A DNA stretch of 49,713 nucleotides from Nitrospiraceae bacterium (GTDB lineage: Bacteria; Nitrospirota; Nitrospiria; Nitrospirales; Nitrospiraceae), in NCBI GenBank assembly GCA_023248355.1, contig JAHFES010000002.1, positions 1 through 49,713 on the forward strand. The letters are read 5' to 3'. A model generated the notes under the pieces. The model had not been told where the DNA came from. It searched no databases and worked only from the letters and a program-made list of their open reading frames with translations. Below are positions 15,552-24,926 of the stretch, in pieces. Made by a program: the position numbers and the translations under genes. Positions within the stretch are counted from its first letter, which is position 1, and each line of letters begins with the position of its first letter.

Positions 15552-15884
15552 CTAGACGTCTTCGGGTTGACAGTCCGATCCATTCTCGAAGGGAATCCGT
15601 TGCACGGCGGTCAGCTTTCCCGCGACAATTAAGAGCAGATATCGGTTCTCAAGCGTGGCCGGCTGCTGCTTCTCTACAACATACGTGTAGACATCGACAA
15701 CCATCTCGTCCCCGTCCCATTGTGCGCTGTTCACCACCCACATATGGCTCGTTGCGTCGGGAAAATGGCGGGTGACAAAGCCTTCAATGATGGTTCCGAG
15801 ATCGCCCGTACTGGCGTATGTCCATCCAGGTGAAGTGAAGCTGATCAGGAGGAGCGCACTGAGTAGAAAAATTCGCTGACGCAT
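15552..15884 (-). CDS. Small exported protein of unknown function
   Basis: A 110-residue protein with a signal peptide (about 1-24, 'IFLLSALLLISFTSPGWTYA') and a mature domain of about 85 residues with alternating strands ('HMWVVNSAQWDGDEMVVDVY', 'ENRYLLLIVAGKLTAVQ') that looks like a small alpha+beta domain; one Cys near the end. The start has GGAGG 8 bases upstream. I recognise no family. It is probably periplasmic. It converges on the cupredoxin gene and shares its terminator. Confidence 0.65.
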   Translation of the reverse strand: MRQRIFLLSALLLISFTSPGWTYASTGDLGTIIEGFVTRHFPDATSHMWVVNSAQWDGDEMVVDVYTYVVEKQQPATLENRYLLLIVAGKLTAVQRIPFENGSDCQPEDV

Positions 15885-16040
15885 GACTGCACCTCCAAGG
15901 TAAGAGTGAGAGGTTCAATCGAAGCGTGGCAGTCAAAGAGGGAAGACTGCTACATCGAAAAGCCTACAGCTGATTCAGGAATTAATCCAGCGCAATGTGA
16001 TCGGCAGGATGAATCGGCCGTTCATGCCGTGAGAAAAGCA

Positions 16041-16074
16041 CATGGCCTTGCGCTCAGATGAGCGCAAGGCCATG
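16041..16074 (-). terminator. Perfect 15-bp hairpin downstream of the ferredoxin gene
   Basis: CATGGCCTTGCGCTC / GAGCGCAAGGCCATG with loop AGAT, located 30 bases after the ferredoxin stop on the minus strand and followed there by TGCTTTTC. It is probably the ferredoxin transcript end; the T-run is short, so it may act mainly as a 3' stabiliser. Confidence 0.65.
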
Positions 16075-16103
16075 TTAGAGGACAACGGAACGTGTGATGA
16101 GAG

Positions 16104-16572
<469 letters not shown>

Positions 16573-16656
16573 CAGAACGGAATCAGGTCAGAAGGCCTAG
16601 ATCGTCAGGATGGATGGGCCATTGGGCCCAGCGTGAGCGAGGCTGCGGTTTTCCTT

Positions 16657-17157
16657 ATGGCATCGAGTCAGATCCAACCGAGTGATCGAGAACAGAAGAA
16701 AAAGCGGATCATCATGATGATCCTGCTCGCCATTCTTCTGATGAGCGTCTCGGTGTTTCTTGTTGAGCGCAAGGACTCCAGCATCATTGTCGTCAAGTTT
16801 CCGAGCGGTGTTGAGATCGAAGCCGAAGTGGCCGACACGCCGGAAAAGTTGCTGTTTGGGCTGGCGTTTCGCGATGAGTTGCCTCCAAACAGCGGGATGC
16901 TTTATATCTTCGAAGAAAATGGCCTGCATCGTGTGCGCACAAAAGAGTATCGATTTCCCATCGACATCCTGTGGGTGGATGAAAGTCATCACGTCGTCTA
17001 CATGCTTGAGCATGCCGAGCCCTGCGCAAAGGATCCCTGTCCGCTCTTCGGTCCACCACCCGAGGCGGCTCGATATGTGATTCAGACTGAGTCAGGGTTC
17101 CTCAAGAAGTCCGGAGTCGCCAAGGGAGACGAACTCAAGTACGCGCTTCGCATGTAG
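16657..17157 (+). CDS. DUF192 family protein, membrane-anchored
   Basis: A 166-residue protein with a basic N-terminus and one hydrophobic segment ('IIMMILLAILLMSVSVFLV', about 19-37), so it is anchored or exported, followed by a DUF192 domain (about 43-160: 'VEIEAEVADTPEKLLFGLAF', 'NSGMLYIFEENGLHRV', 'FPIDILWVDESHHVVYM', 'EAARYVIQTESGF'). The family is widespread and of undetermined function. The ORF-track start (GTG at 16525) lies within the divergent ferredoxin promoter region; the ATG at 16657 gives a sensible anchor but its ribosome-binding site is weak. A Rieske gene follows after 60 bases. Confidence 0.8.
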   Translation: MASSQIQPSDREQKKKRIIMMILLAILLMSVSVFLVERKDSSIIVVKFPSGVEIEAEVADTPEKLLFGLAFRDELPPNSGMLYIFEENGLHRVRTKEYRFPIDILWVDESHHVVYMLEHAEPCAKDPCPLFGPPPEAARYVIQTESGFLKKSGVAKGDELKYALRM

Positions 17158-17217
17158 GTGGTGTGGCAACCGGTGCCGTGGGTATCCGGAACTGATCATG
17201 ACAAGGGGTGTGAGGAG

Positions 17218-17535
17218 ATGGACGGGTTTCAGAAAGTTGCACAGTTGAACGATGTGCTGCCAGGTCAGTCGAAGATTGTGACGGTCAATGATCGGGCGAT
17301 CGCCTTATTCAATATCGATGGAACGTTTTACGCGATTCATAATAGCTGTCCGCATGAGGGGGGGCCGCTCATTGAGGGTCGGCTCAAAGGATATGTGGTG
17401 GCCTGCCCGTGGCATGATCTGGCCTTTGATATTCGGAATGGGCAAGGGACGGACGGCGGTGGCTACTGTGTCGGAAGCTATGAAGTTCGAGTGGAGGGAA
17501 GCAACATCATGGTTGGTCCTCGGCGAAAGGTTTAG
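17218..17535 (+). CDS. Rieske [2Fe-2S] ferredoxin (NirD-like)
   Basis: A 105-residue soluble Rieske protein. Cluster ligands are visible: Cys44 and His46 in 'NSCPHEGGPL' and Cys63 and His66 in 'VACPWHDLAFD', with 16 residues between the pairs. The size and the 'CPHEGGPL...CPWHDLAF' wording match the small NirD/bacterial Rieske ferredoxin type rather than the bc1 subunit; there is no membrane helix. It may donate electrons to an oxygenase or reductase, or act as a small redox carrier; no partner enzyme is adjacent. The ATG at 17218 has AAGGGG 9 bases upstream; the ORF-track start at 17158 directly follows the DUF192 stop and is less likely. Confidence 0.85.
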   Translation: MDGFQKVAQLNDVLPGQSKIVTVNDRAIALFNIDGTFYAIHNSCPHEGGPLIEGRLKGYVVACPWHDLAFDIRNGQGTDGGGYCVGSYEVRVEGSNIMVGPRRKV

Positions 17536-17588
17536 CGCACGAGTGATGAGGACGCGATCTGGCTCCCCAGGCGAAGAGGACGGGCAGT

Positions 17589-17933
17589 GTGAGCATTTCA
17601 GGACTGGATCCCAATCTCGCTGCTGATTCCGGCGATCGTCGAGTAATGGCGACAACGGTCGACCGCCCGTTTGTCATTCACCTGTGGGAAGATCGAACCA
17701 GAGGCGAGCAGTGGGTCCCATTCTACGATACCACCCGGCTTGCTCTGCTCAGTGACGAGTTCCTCCGCATCGCGAGCAATAACGCAGTGGACAACGGGCA
17801 GCGCACGTTTGAGTTCAAGTCTGTCGTGCCGGGGGTTTGCCAGTTGGTGTTTGAAAAGCGCATGGGTTGGAAATTCACGGCCGAGGATCGTCGCCTGTTC
17901 CAAATTGAGGCGACGAACCAACCAGGGAGCTGA
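17589..17933 (+). CDS. Possible chagasin-like (I42) domain protein
   Basis: A 114-residue protein. The C-terminal half 'FEFKSVVPGVCQLVFEKRMG' followed by W and later 'LFQIEA' resembles the closing strands of the chagasin/I42 cysteine-protease-inhibitor fold, and 'WEDRTRGEQWVPF' may correspond to the NPTTGYxW loop, but the signature residues are degenerate. No signal peptide is seen with this GTG start; AGAGGA lies upstream at a slightly long distance. An internal ATG at 17646 is possible. It ends 5 bases before the aminotransferase start, so it is probably co-transcribed. The function is uncertain; inhibitor activity is not claimed. Confidence 0.5.
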   Translation: MSISGLDPNLAADSGDRRVMATTVDRPFVIHLWEDRTRGEQWVPFYDTTRLALLSDEFLRIASNNAVDNGQRTFEFKSVVPGVCQLVFEKRMGWKFTAEDRRLFQIEATNQPGS

Positions 17934-17938
17934 CGACT

Positions 17939-18778
17939 GTGCCGGACATCGCCTTCGTCAATGGCCGATTCCTTCCGTGGAATGAGGCAACCGTCTCGAT
18001 CGACGATCGCGGGTTTCAGTTCGGCGACGGTGTCTATGAAGTCATCCGGACGTATCGAGGGACGCCGTTCGAACTTGACGCGCATCTTGGGCGGCTTGAT
18101 CGGAGCGCCAAAGAACTGAGTCTGTCCCAGCCCTATTCCCGCTCGCAGTGGGCGCAATGGATCCGGCAGGGGCTTGGCCAAGCTGGGTACCAAGAAGCCA
18201 AGGTCTACATCCAGATCACCAGAGGGGTCGCCCCTCGGGACCATGCGTTCCCGTCCAATACTGCTCCGACCGTGGTGATGACCATCAGGGAGCTCCATCC
18301 GCTGGCGCTACAGATTCGTCAGGATGGCGTGACCGCACGGACCTGTGAAGATTTTCGCTGGGGACGGTGCGATATTAAGAGCGTGAACCTGCTTGCCAAT
18401 GTGCTCGCACGTGAAGAGGCTAAGAAAGCGGCGGTCTTCGAAGCGATCCTCGTCAAAGACGGTCTGGTAACAGAAGGATCGCTCAGCAATGTGATGGCGG
18501 TGCAGGCTGGGGCGATCGTGACGGCTCCCGAAGGTCCACGCATCCTATCCGGCGTGACGAGAACCGTGGTCCTTGGATTGGCCAAGAAAGAGGGCATCCC
18601 GGTTCAAGAGCGGTTCATGTCGGTCGACTCCCTCTATACAGCAGAGGAAGTATTTCTGACCGGAACCACTCTTGAAGTACTGGGGGTTGTCCAGGTCGAT
18701 GGGAAAATCATCGGGTCAGGTCGACCAGGACTGATCACAAAAACACTTGCTGCGCGGTGGGCGCTTCTGACGGGGTAG
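17939..18778 (+). CDS. dat: D-amino acid aminotransferase (class IV)
   Basis: A PLP enzyme that interconverts D-alanine and 2-oxoglutarate with pyruvate and D-glutamate, supplying D-amino acids for peptidoglycan. The 279 residues match the class IV fold: 'FQFGDGVYEVIRTYRG', 'HLGRLDRSA', the substrate-carboxylate motif 'RGVAPRDHAFP' (Arg100 and His102, typical of D-amino acid transaminases rather than BCAT), the PLP lysine in 'CDIKSVNLLANVLA' (Lys147), 'TEGSLSNVMAV' and 'FLTGTTLEVLGV'. The start is a GTG with GGGAG upstream. An intrinsic terminator follows at 18825. The enzyme could also be an aminodeoxychorismate-lyase relative, but the RxH motif argues for Dat. Confidence 0.85.
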   Translation: MPDIAFVNGRFLPWNEATVSIDDRGFQFGDGVYEVIRTYRGTPFELDAHLGRLDRSAKELSLSQPYSRSQWAQWIRQGLGQAGYQEAKVYIQITRGVAPRDHAFPSNTAPTVVMTIRELHPLALQIRQDGVTARTCEDFRWGRCDIKSVNLLANVLAREEAKKAAVFEAILVKDGLVTEGSLSNVMAVQAGAIVTAPEGPRILSGVTRTVVLGLAKKEGIPVQERFMSVDSLYTAEEVFLTGTTLEVLGVVQVDGKIIGSGRPGLITKTLAARWALLTG

Positions 18779-18824
18779 CGCCCCTTGCTTTGCCTGGGGG
18801 TGCGTGGTATGGTGCTCGCGCTGG

Positions 18825-18852
18825 AAGTGGGCTCAAGCCCACTTTTTTGTTT
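18825..18852 (+). terminator. Intrinsic terminator between dat and rimP
   Basis: Stem AAGTGGGC / GCCCACTT with tetraloop TCAA, followed by TTTTTGTTT. It ends dat transcription but lies only 6 bases before the rimP ATG at 18859, leaving no room for a promoter in between, so rimP-nusA-infB expression must read through it or start within or before it. Confidence 0.85.
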
Positions 18853-18858
18853 GAGCAC

Positions 18859-19377
18859 ATGCAGGTGGAGTCAGGGGAAAGAAGGTTGAGCATACCGGAG
18901 CGCGGATTGCAGTCGGTCGTCGACCGGCTGGAGGGTGTCATTTCACCGATCTTATGGACGCTCGGGTTGGAGTTGGTCGAAGTGGTGTGTGTCGGGCAGG
19001 GTCCTCGCTCCGTGGTCCGTGTCTTGATTGATAAACCAGGCGGCGTCACTGTTACAGATTGTGAGCAGGCGCATAAAGCGCTGGGCCCGGCACTTGACGT
19101 GGCCGATCCCTTTCCCCACGCCTATACCCTTGAAGTTTCTTCGCCAGGTCTCGATCGGCCCTTCAAGCGCCTTCAAGACTATCAGCGAGCGATTGGGAAA
19201 CAGGTGAGTCTCAAGCTGCGGCAGCCACTCGAAGGCCAGTGGCGGGTGACTGGACAACTGACGCACGCGGATGAGCAGGCAGTGGTGTTGGCTGTTCCGA
19301 CGGGAGCGTCCGAGCCACAGCTGCTAAGACTGGAACTTCAGACGATTGCAGAGGCCAGGCTGGTCGTGAAAATTTAG
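18859..19377 (+). CDS. rimP: Ribosome maturation factor RimP
   Basis: This cytoplasmic factor is needed for 30S subunit assembly. The 172-residue protein has the RimP N-terminal domain ('IPERGLQSVVDRLEGVISPI', 'LGLELVEVVCVGQGPRSVVR', 'LIDKPGGVTVTDCEQAHKAL') and the C-terminal SH3-like barrel ('GKQVSLKLRQPLEGQWRVTG'), with the family motif 'LEVSSPGLDRPFK'. The start is uncertain: ATG 18859 has no ribosome-binding site, whereas an in-frame TTG at 18886 has AGGGGA 7 bases upstream and would give 163 residues, closer to the usual length. The position before nusA is the universal arrangement. Confidence 0.92.
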   Translation: MQVESGERRLSIPERGLQSVVDRLEGVISPILWTLGLELVEVVCVGQGPRSVVRVLIDKPGGVTVTDCEQAHKALGPALDVADPFPHAYTLEVSSPGLDRPFKRLQDYQRAIGKQVSLKLRQPLEGQWRVTGQLTHADEQAVVLAVPTGASEPQLLRLELQTIAEARLVVKI

Positions 19378-19429
19378 GTTGCGGATGGGACTCAAGGCTC
19401 GCCGGCAACACGATGCAGGAGCATGACGC

Positions 19430-20587
19430 ATGAACCGAGAACTCATCTCAGTGATCGACGAGATCGGACGCCAAAAGGGGATTGACAAGGCACGGGTCCT
19501 CGGAGCCATCGAATCCGCTTTGCAGACCGCCGCGAAGAAGCGCTTCGGCCAGGCTGAAAACATTCAAGTCGAAATCGATCCGAAGACCGGCGAAATTTCC
19601 GTCGTCTCCAAGAAAATTATTGTGGATACCGTCAGCAATCCGAAAGCGGAGATCTCGCTGCAAGAGGCCCGTCAGTTCGATAGCGAGGCTGAAGTTGGCG
19701 ATGAAATCGGATCGTTGATCGAGTTGAGCGACTTGGGGCGCATTGCGGCTCAGACGGCCAAGCAAGTCATCTTTCAAAAGGTCCGTGAGGCGGAATGGGA
19801 GGCGGTACAAAAAGAATATTCGACGCGGCAGGGCGATCTGGTGAACGGCATCATTCTCGGGATGGAGCGCCGGAACTACCTCGTCGATCTCGGGAAGACC
19901 GAAGCGATTCTTCCCATTCAAGAGCAGATTCCGCGGGAGACCTACCGGCGCGGCGATCGTGTGAAGGCCATGTTGCTGGAGGTTCGCCGCACGCCGAAGG
20001 ACGTTCAAGTCATTCTGACTCGGAGCCATCCACAATTCGTGTCGAAGCTCTTTGAGCTTGAAGTGCCGGAAGTCATGGAAAAGATCGTCGAGATCAAGTC
20101 GGTCGTGCGGGAGCCCGGTGATCGCACGAAGATTGCCGTCACGTCGCGTGAAAAGGCCGTGGATCCGGTCGGAGCCTGCGTGGGCATGAAGGGGTCGCGT
20201 GTGCAGGCGGTCGTCCGTGAGTTGCGTGGCGAGAAGGTCGACATCATCACGTGGACCCAGGATCCTCGTGTGTTCATCGCGGAGGCGCTGAATCCGGCGA
20301 CGATCGAGAAAGTCGGCATTGATGAAGAGAAGAAGTCGGCGTTGGTCGTCGTTGCTGACTCCCAGTTGTCCTTGGCCATCGGTAAGAACGGTCAGAACGT
20401 CCGTCTGGCTGCACGCCTGACCGGCTGGAAGATCGATATCATCAGTGCGACGGAGTACGAGAAAGAGAAAGTTGAGCGAGACAAGGAAATTAAAGCAGCG
20501 CTCGCGGACGAAGCCGAAGCTCAACGACTGCAGGAAGAAGCTCGGGAGGCCGCCAGAGCCGAGGCCGGCGAAGCGACGAGCAGCTAG
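19430..20587 (+). CDS. nusA: Transcription termination/antitermination protein NusA
   Basis: NusA binds RNA polymerase and nascent RNA and modulates pausing, termination and antitermination. The 385 residues contain the N-terminal polymerase-binding domain ('MNRELISVIDEIGRQKGIDK'), the S1 domain (about 134-200, 'GDLVNGIILGMERRNYLVDL') and two KH domains (about 205-345, with 'DPVGACVGMKGSRVQAVVRE' and 'LSLAIGKNGQNVRLAARLTG'). The C-terminal acidic repeats of E. coli NusA are absent; instead there is a charged Glu/Ala tail of about 40 residues, common outside Gammaproteobacteria. The start is set by AGGAG 8 bases upstream. It is followed 18 bases later by infB. Confidence 0.96.
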   Translation: MNRELISVIDEIGRQKGIDKARVLGAIESALQTAAKKRFGQAENIQVEIDPKTGEISVVSKKIIVDTVSNPKAEISLQEARQFDSEAEVGDEIGSLIELSDLGRIAAQTAKQVIFQKVREAEWEAVQKEYSTRQGDLVNGIILGMERRNYLVDLGKTEAILPIQEQIPRETYRRGDRVKAMLLEVRRTPKDVQVILTRSHPQFVSKLFELEVPEVMEKIVEIKSVVREPGDRTKIAVTSREKAVDPVGACVGMKGSRVQAVVRELRGEKVDIITWTQDPRVFIAEALNPATIEKVGIDEEKKSALVVVADSQLSLAIGKNGQNVRLAARLTGWKIDIISATEYEKEKVERDKEIKAALADEAEAQRLQEEAREAARAEAGEATSS

Positions 20588-20605
20588 AATATTGGGAACC
20601 GTCTG

Positions 20606-23170
20606 ATGACTATGCGCGTCTACGAACTTGCCAAGAAACTGGGAATGGAAAATCGCGATCTTATCCCCGAACTCAAGAAGATGGGTGTGTCCGTCGCGTC
20701 CCATAGCAGCGCCCTGGACGATGACATTGTTCACAAGGCGTTGGACAAACTCGCTTCGAAGGCCAAGGGTGCGAGAAAAGCGTCCGAGGTAGAAGTGGGA
20801 CCAGGCGCGAAGTCAGCTCATGACGCGGGTCATGCCAAAGCCGGAATGGCGAAGAACCTGCCAGTAGAAGAGCCTGCCAAGCCGGACAAGCGGCGCATTC
20901 TGATCAAGCGAAAGAAGGAAGATGAGCCGAGCGAGGCCATCGCTACTGTGCCAGTTGGTGACATTGAAAGCGCTGCGGCAACCCTCTCGGGCAGCGTGCT
21001 TCCTCCGGCCGCTCCTGTGGAGCACCCTCTCGAAGGAGTAGCCGATCACAGCCTTCACGTAGAGGCAGCGGTACCGACCGAGGTCGGAACGCTGCCGCCA
21101 TCTCCTGCTGTGCCAGTGCAGGCGGCCCTGCAGGTGAAGCCGATGCTGGCCGTGCAACCAAGTGTGGCGACGGCGGAAGCGTTGGCGGCCAAGAAGAAAA
21201 TGGCCATAGAAGCGATCGAGGCCGAGGGGCTGAAGGAAAAGCTCAAGAAAGCGCGGAAGCCGGGCCGGCAAAAAGATGAGCAGGAAGACGTCAAGCTTCG
21301 TGAAGATGCCGCTCGCTGGCAAGACCTACGGGCGATTCCCGTTCAGCGGCGCGAAGACCGATCGCGGCATGTCCATCATAGTACCCCAGGGGAAGTCACG
21401 AAGCCACGTCGGAAGAGCGTTAAGGTGACGGCGCGTACGACGGTGAAGGAGTTTGCCGAGCTGATCGGCCAGCGTCCGGCGGACATCGTCCGCAAGCTGA
21501 TGGAAATGGGCCAGATGTTCACCTTCAATCAGCCCATGAATCTCGATGCGGCCTCGATGTTCGCCGATGAGAGCGGCATCAAGATCGAAGTGGCCGTGGA
21601 AAAGGCCGGCGAGGAACTGTTGCACGATGTGGTCGAAACGGGAGTCGAGGAGCAGCGTGAGCCGCGACCGCCGGTGGTCACCATCATGGGCCACGTCGAT
21701 CATGGAAAGACCTCGTTGCTTGATGCGATTCGGCAAACGAAAGTGGCTGAAGGGGAAGCGGGCGGGATCACGCAGCACATCGGGGCCTATACCGTTGCAG
21801 TGAATGGCAAGCAAGTCACGTTTCTCGATACGCCGGGCCATGAGGCCTTCACGGCGATGCGTGCGCGCGGAGCAAAAGTCACCGATATCGTCATTCTGGT
21901 CGTGGCCGCAGACGACGGGGTCATGCCACAGACAATCGAAGCGATTCACCACGCCAAGGCCGCCGGAGTGCCGCTGATCGTGGCGATCAACAAGATTGAC
22001 AAGCCGGGAGCCAATTCGGATCGCGTGAAAAATGCGCTCTCCGAGCATGGGCTGATTTCCGAGGCCTGGGGCGGCGATACGATCATGGTGGAAGTCTCTG
22101 CCAAGCAGAAAACCGGCCTCGATACGCTGCTCGAAATGATTCTGCTCCAGTCCGAAGTGCTCGAGCTGAAAGCCGATCCTCATCGGCAGGCCAAGGGCGC
22201 TGTCATCGAAGCCAAAATCGCACGTGGCCGTGGTCCTGTCGCGACCGTGCTCATCCAGAGTGGCACCCTAAAAGTGGGCGATGTGTATGTCGTCGGGACG
22301 TTCAGCGGTCGTGTCCGGGCGCTGATTAATGATCGCGGTGCGAAGACGGACCAGGCTGGTCCATCCATCCCCGTCGAAGTGATCGGGTTGCCGGGGGTGC
22401 CGTCGGCGGGAGATGTCTTTCAGGTTGTCTCAGATGAACGCGTGGCCCGAGAGATTGCCGAAGAGCGGGCCCAGAAGCAGAGGGCCGCGGAGTTGGCCAG
22501 CCCAGCCAAAGTTTCGCTCGATGATCTATTCGCCAGGATCCAAGAGGGGGCGGTGAAGGAGTTGGCCATCATCATCAAGGCCGATGTGCAGGGATCGTCT
22601 GAAGCGTTGGCCGGTGCAGTGGAGAAACTCACGACAGAGGCCGTCAAGCTGCGAGTCATCCACAACGGCGTCGGAGGGATCACGGAATCCGACGTGTTGC
22701 TGGCTGCCGCGTCAGGCGCCATCATTATTGGCTTCAATGTCAGACCGGAACCAAAAGCTGCCGCGTTGGCTGAACAGCAGGGAGTCGACGTCCGGCTTTA
22801 CACAATCATTTACGATGCCATCGGCGACATCAAGGCTGCGATGGAAGGCTTGCTCGAACCGACGCTCAAAGAGCGGACCCTGGGACGGGCCGAAGTGCGG
22901 CAGGTCTTCACGATTCCCAAGGCAGGGGTCGTGGCTGGGTCCTACGTCATCGACGGCACGATCTCCCGCGCGAGCGCCGGTGTGCGTGTGATCCGGGATA
23001 ATGTCGTAGTCTACCAAGGAAAACTGGGATCGTTGCGACGGTTCAAAGACGACGTGCGCGAGGTGCAGCAGGGCTACGAATGTGGGTTGAGCATCGAGAA
23101 CTTTAATGATGTGAAGGCCGGCGACATCGTCGAGGCCTATGCGATCGACAAGATTGCCGGGAAGCTCTGA
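20606..23170 (+). CDS. infB: Translation initiation factor IF-2
   Basis: IF-2 is a GTPase that brings initiator tRNA to the 30S subunit and promotes 70S joining. The 854 residues include the N-terminal IF2_N helix-turn domain ('[20 protein letters not shown]'), a long Ala/Pro/Lys/Glu-rich variable linker (about 60-240), a second IF2_N-like segment ('[20 protein letters not shown]'), the G domain with G1 'GHVDHGKTS' (about 361-369), G3 'DTPGHEAF' (about 408) and G4 'NKID' (about 463), then domains II-IV ('[13 protein letters not shown]', '[20 protein letters not shown]'). An in-frame ATG two codons later is an alternative start. It sits in the conserved rimP-nusA-infB-rbfA-truB-rpsO order. Confidence 0.97.
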   Translation: MTMRVYELAKKLGMENRDLIPELKKMGVSVASHSSALDDDIVHKALDKLASKAKGARKASEVEVGPGAKSAHDAGHAKAGMAKNLPVEEPAKPDKRRILIKRKKEDEPSEAIATVPVGDIESAAATLSGSVLPPAAPVEHPLEGVADHSLHVEAAVPTEVGTLPPSPAVPVQAALQVKPMLAVQPSVATAEALAAKKKMAIEAIEAEGLKEKLKKARKPGRQKDEQEDVKLREDAARWQDLRAIPVQRREDRSRHVHHSTPGEVTKPRRKSVKVTARTTVKEFAELIGQRPADIVRKLMEMGQMFTFNQPMNLDAASMFADESGIKIEVAVEKAGEELLHDVVETGVEEQREPRPPVVTIMGHVDHGKTSLLDAIRQTKVAEGEAGGITQHIGAYTVAVNGKQVTFLDTPGHEAFTAMRARGAKVTDIVILVVAADDGVMPQTIEAIHHAKAAGVPLIVAINKIDKPGANSDRVKNALSEHGLISEAWGGDTIMVEVSAKQKTGLDTLLEMILLQSEVLELKADPHRQAKGAVIEAKIARGRGPVATVLIQSGTLKVGDVYVVGTFSGRVRALINDRGAKTDQAGPSIPVEVIGLPGVPSAGDVFQVVSDERVAREIAEERAQKQRAAELASPAKVSLDDLFARIQEGAVKELAIIIKADVQGSSEALAGAVEKLTTEAVKLRVIHNGVGGITESDVLLAAASGAIIIGFNVRPEPKAAALAEQQGVDVRLYTIIYDAIGDIKAAMEGLLEPTLKERTLGRAEVRQVFTIPKAGVVAGSYVIDGTISRASAGVRVIRDNVVVYQGKLGSLRRFKDDVREVQQGYECGLSIENFNDVKAGDIVEAYAIDKIAGKL

Positions 23171-23189
23171 GTACCGGGCGGTGTAGGAC

Positions 23190-23471
23190 ATGGTCGTTGG
23201 TCTGTGCACCGTTGAGCTGCTTATCTCGGAGAGTCAGTCGCTCAAAGACAAGCGGCGGGTGTTGCATAGTCTGAAAGACCGGCTGCACGGAAAGTTTAAT
23301 GTATCGGTGGCCGAGGTAGAGGGGCAGGATCTCTGGCAGAAGGCCGTGGTAGGGATGGTTTGTGTCGCGAATGAAAGCAAACACGTGAACCAAGTCCTCG
23401 AGCAGGCGTTGAATCTGATCAAGAGCACGCCCACGGTCGAGGTGGTCAGAACGCATCTGGAACTGTTGTAG
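23190..23471 (+). CDS. DUF503 family protein (YlxP-like)
   Basis: A 93-residue cytoplasmic protein matching the DUF503/YlxP family ('MVVGLCTVELLISESQSLKD', 'KRRVLHSLKDRLHGKFNVSVAEVEG', quoted in parts, 'DLWQKAVVGMVCVANESKHV'). The family commonly lies between infB and rbfA, as here, and is thought to contribute to ribosome assembly; its biochemical role is not settled. It is 19 bases after infB with GTAGGA upstream of the ATG. Full length for the family. Confidence 0.88.
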   Translation: MVVGLCTVELLISESQSLKDKRRVLHSLKDRLHGKFNVSVAEVEGQDLWQKAVVGMVCVANESKHVNQVLEQALNLIKSTPTVEVVRTHLELL

Positions 23472-23526
23472 CGGCGATAGCGTGATGCTCGTAACCGGCC
23501 AGATCAGCGCTCCGAATCGTTGGAAG

Positions 23527-23940
23527 ATGTCCAAGACAACCTACAAGCGGGCCGACCGGGTGGCCGATCAGATTCGGATGGAAGTGGCGGACATCCTTAT
23601 GCGAAAAATCAAAGATCCGCGGGTGCGCTCCGTGACGGTGACCGATGTCGAGCTGACGGCGGATTTGCGCATCGCCCATATTTTCGTCACCACGATGGAG
23701 AAGGATCAGGCCGAGCGCGATGTCTTTGCCGGGCTCTCGAAGGCCAGCGGATTTGTACGGGCGGAATTAGGCCGTCGTCTCGCGCTGCGGTATCTTCCCG
23801 AGGTGATCTTCAAAAAGGATGTCTGCGGTCTGCGTGGCGATCGTGTTTTGGAATTATTGGGTGGATTGCACGTGGACGCTGATCAGAGTGACGCTCCGGC
23901 CCCGTCGGGCTCCCCTGATACGACGGCGTCAGAGTCATAG
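23527..23940 (+). CDS. rbfA: 30S ribosome-binding factor RbfA
   Basis: RbfA binds 16S rRNA near the 5' helix during late 30S maturation. The protein shows the family's KH-like fold: 'YKRADRVADQIRMEVADILM', 'KIKDPRVRSVTVTDVELTAD', 'RIAHIFVTTMEKDQAERDVF', 'AELGRRLALRYLPEVIFKKD'. I use the ATG at 23527 (137 residues) because homology starts right after it, but its GGAAG abuts the ATG; the GTG/ATG at 23482/23485 give a longer N-terminus with no better ribosome-binding site. The C-terminal 30 residues are a variable acidic/Ser tail. The stop is 4 bases before the truB start. Confidence 0.93.
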   Translation: MSKTTYKRADRVADQIRMEVADILMRKIKDPRVRSVTVTDVELTADLRIAHIFVTTMEKDQAERDVFAGLSKASGFVRAELGRRLALRYLPEVIFKKDVCGLRGDRVLELLGGLHVDADQSDAPAPSGSPDTTASES

Positions 23941-23944
23941 GGAT

Positions 23945-24901
23945 ATGGGTATTTCAACAGACATGGCTCAGCAAGTTACCATTGCCGAGGGAGTCCTCAT
24001 CGTCAAAAAAGAAGCCGGCTGGACGTCACATGATGTCGTGGCCAAGGTGCGAGGACTCTTGGGCGGGGTCAAGGTCGGTCATGCGGGTACGCTAGACCCT
24101 GCTGCCACGGGTGTCTTGCCTGTGTTGGTGGGACGCGCCACGCGTGTGGCGGAGTACTTGGTCGACTGGGATAAGGAATATCGTGCGGTCTTGCGCCTTG
24201 GTGAAACGACTGACACGCAAGACGCCACGGGGACGGTGCTGGCACAGCGCGATCCGAGCGTGGTCAGCGATCAGGCGCTCCATGACGTGGTCGCGCGGTT
24301 TCGCGGCCCTCAGCAACAATTGCCGCCGATGTACTCGGCAGTGAAAGTCGGAGGACAGCCGCTGTATAAAGCGGCCAGGGCGGGGAAAACGGTTGAACGC
24401 CAAGAACGGGCGATCGTTATCCATAAACTGGATATTCTGGCCATTGATGGGCGGGATGTGACGGTGAGCGTCGTGTGCTCAAAGGGGACCTACATCAGGA
24501 CCTTGTGTGTTGATATCGGACAGGCGCTGGGCGTCGGCGGACATCTGCTCGCGCTCGAACGTCGTCGCGTGGGGCCCTTGTCGATCGATCAGGCCTTGAC
24601 CGTTGATCAGATCGCCGAGCAGGTGGCCATCGGGACCTTGCGGGATCACCTGATCACGTTGGATCAGGTGCTCGACCAGTTGCCGACCCTGGTGGTCACT
24701 GATGAGCAGGCCCAGCGTGTCTTGCATGGCGGCGCAGTTTCCCCTATGGGAATCGGACAGCTTCCGTCCTCGTCTGAGCCGGTGTCTGTTCGGCTCAAGG
24801 ATGAAGGCGGGCGGCTGCTGGCGATTGGCACGCATGATGCGCGAACGGCGGGGGCGATTAAGGTTCATAAAGTATTGATAGAGAGCGAGTCACTCAACTG
24901 A
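23945..24901 (+). CDS. truB: tRNA pseudouridine(55) synthase TruB
   Basis: TruB isomerises U55 to pseudouridine in the T-arm of tRNAs. The 318-residue protein has the catalytic motif 'GHAGTLDPAATGVLPV' (nucleophile Asp near 51), 'YSAVKVGGQPLYKAARAG' and the 'CSKGTYIRTLCVDIGQALG' block, then a C-terminal PUA-like region. I chose the ATG at 23945, 4 bases after the rbfA stop; the upstream part of the ORF overlaps rbfA and is not conserved. A second ATG at 23963 is possible. It belongs to the nusA-infB translation operon. Confidence 0.94.
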   Translation: MGISTDMAQQVTIAEGVLIVKKEAGWTSHDVVAKVRGLLGGVKVGHAGTLDPAATGVLPVLVGRATRVAEYLVDWDKEYRAVLRLGETTDTQDATGTVLAQRDPSVVSDQALHDVVARFRGPQQQLPPMYSAVKVGGQPLYKAARAGKTVERQERAIVIHKLDILAIDGRDVTVSVVCSKGTYIRTLCVDIGQALGVGGHLLALERRRVGPLSIDQALTVDQIAEQVAIGTLRDHLITLDQVLDQLPTLVVTDEQAQRVLHGGAVSPMGIGQLPSSSEPVSVRLKDEGGRLLAIGTHDARTAGAIKVHKVLIESESLN

Positions 24902-24926
24902 ATAGGAGCGAGGAGGAGCAAGAGCC

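Noticed and set aside
19448-20734. Long minus-strand ORF (428 aa) opposite nusA
   Set aside because: It is antisense to a fully conserved NusA sequence, has no recognisable domain and arises from the codon bias of the real gene.
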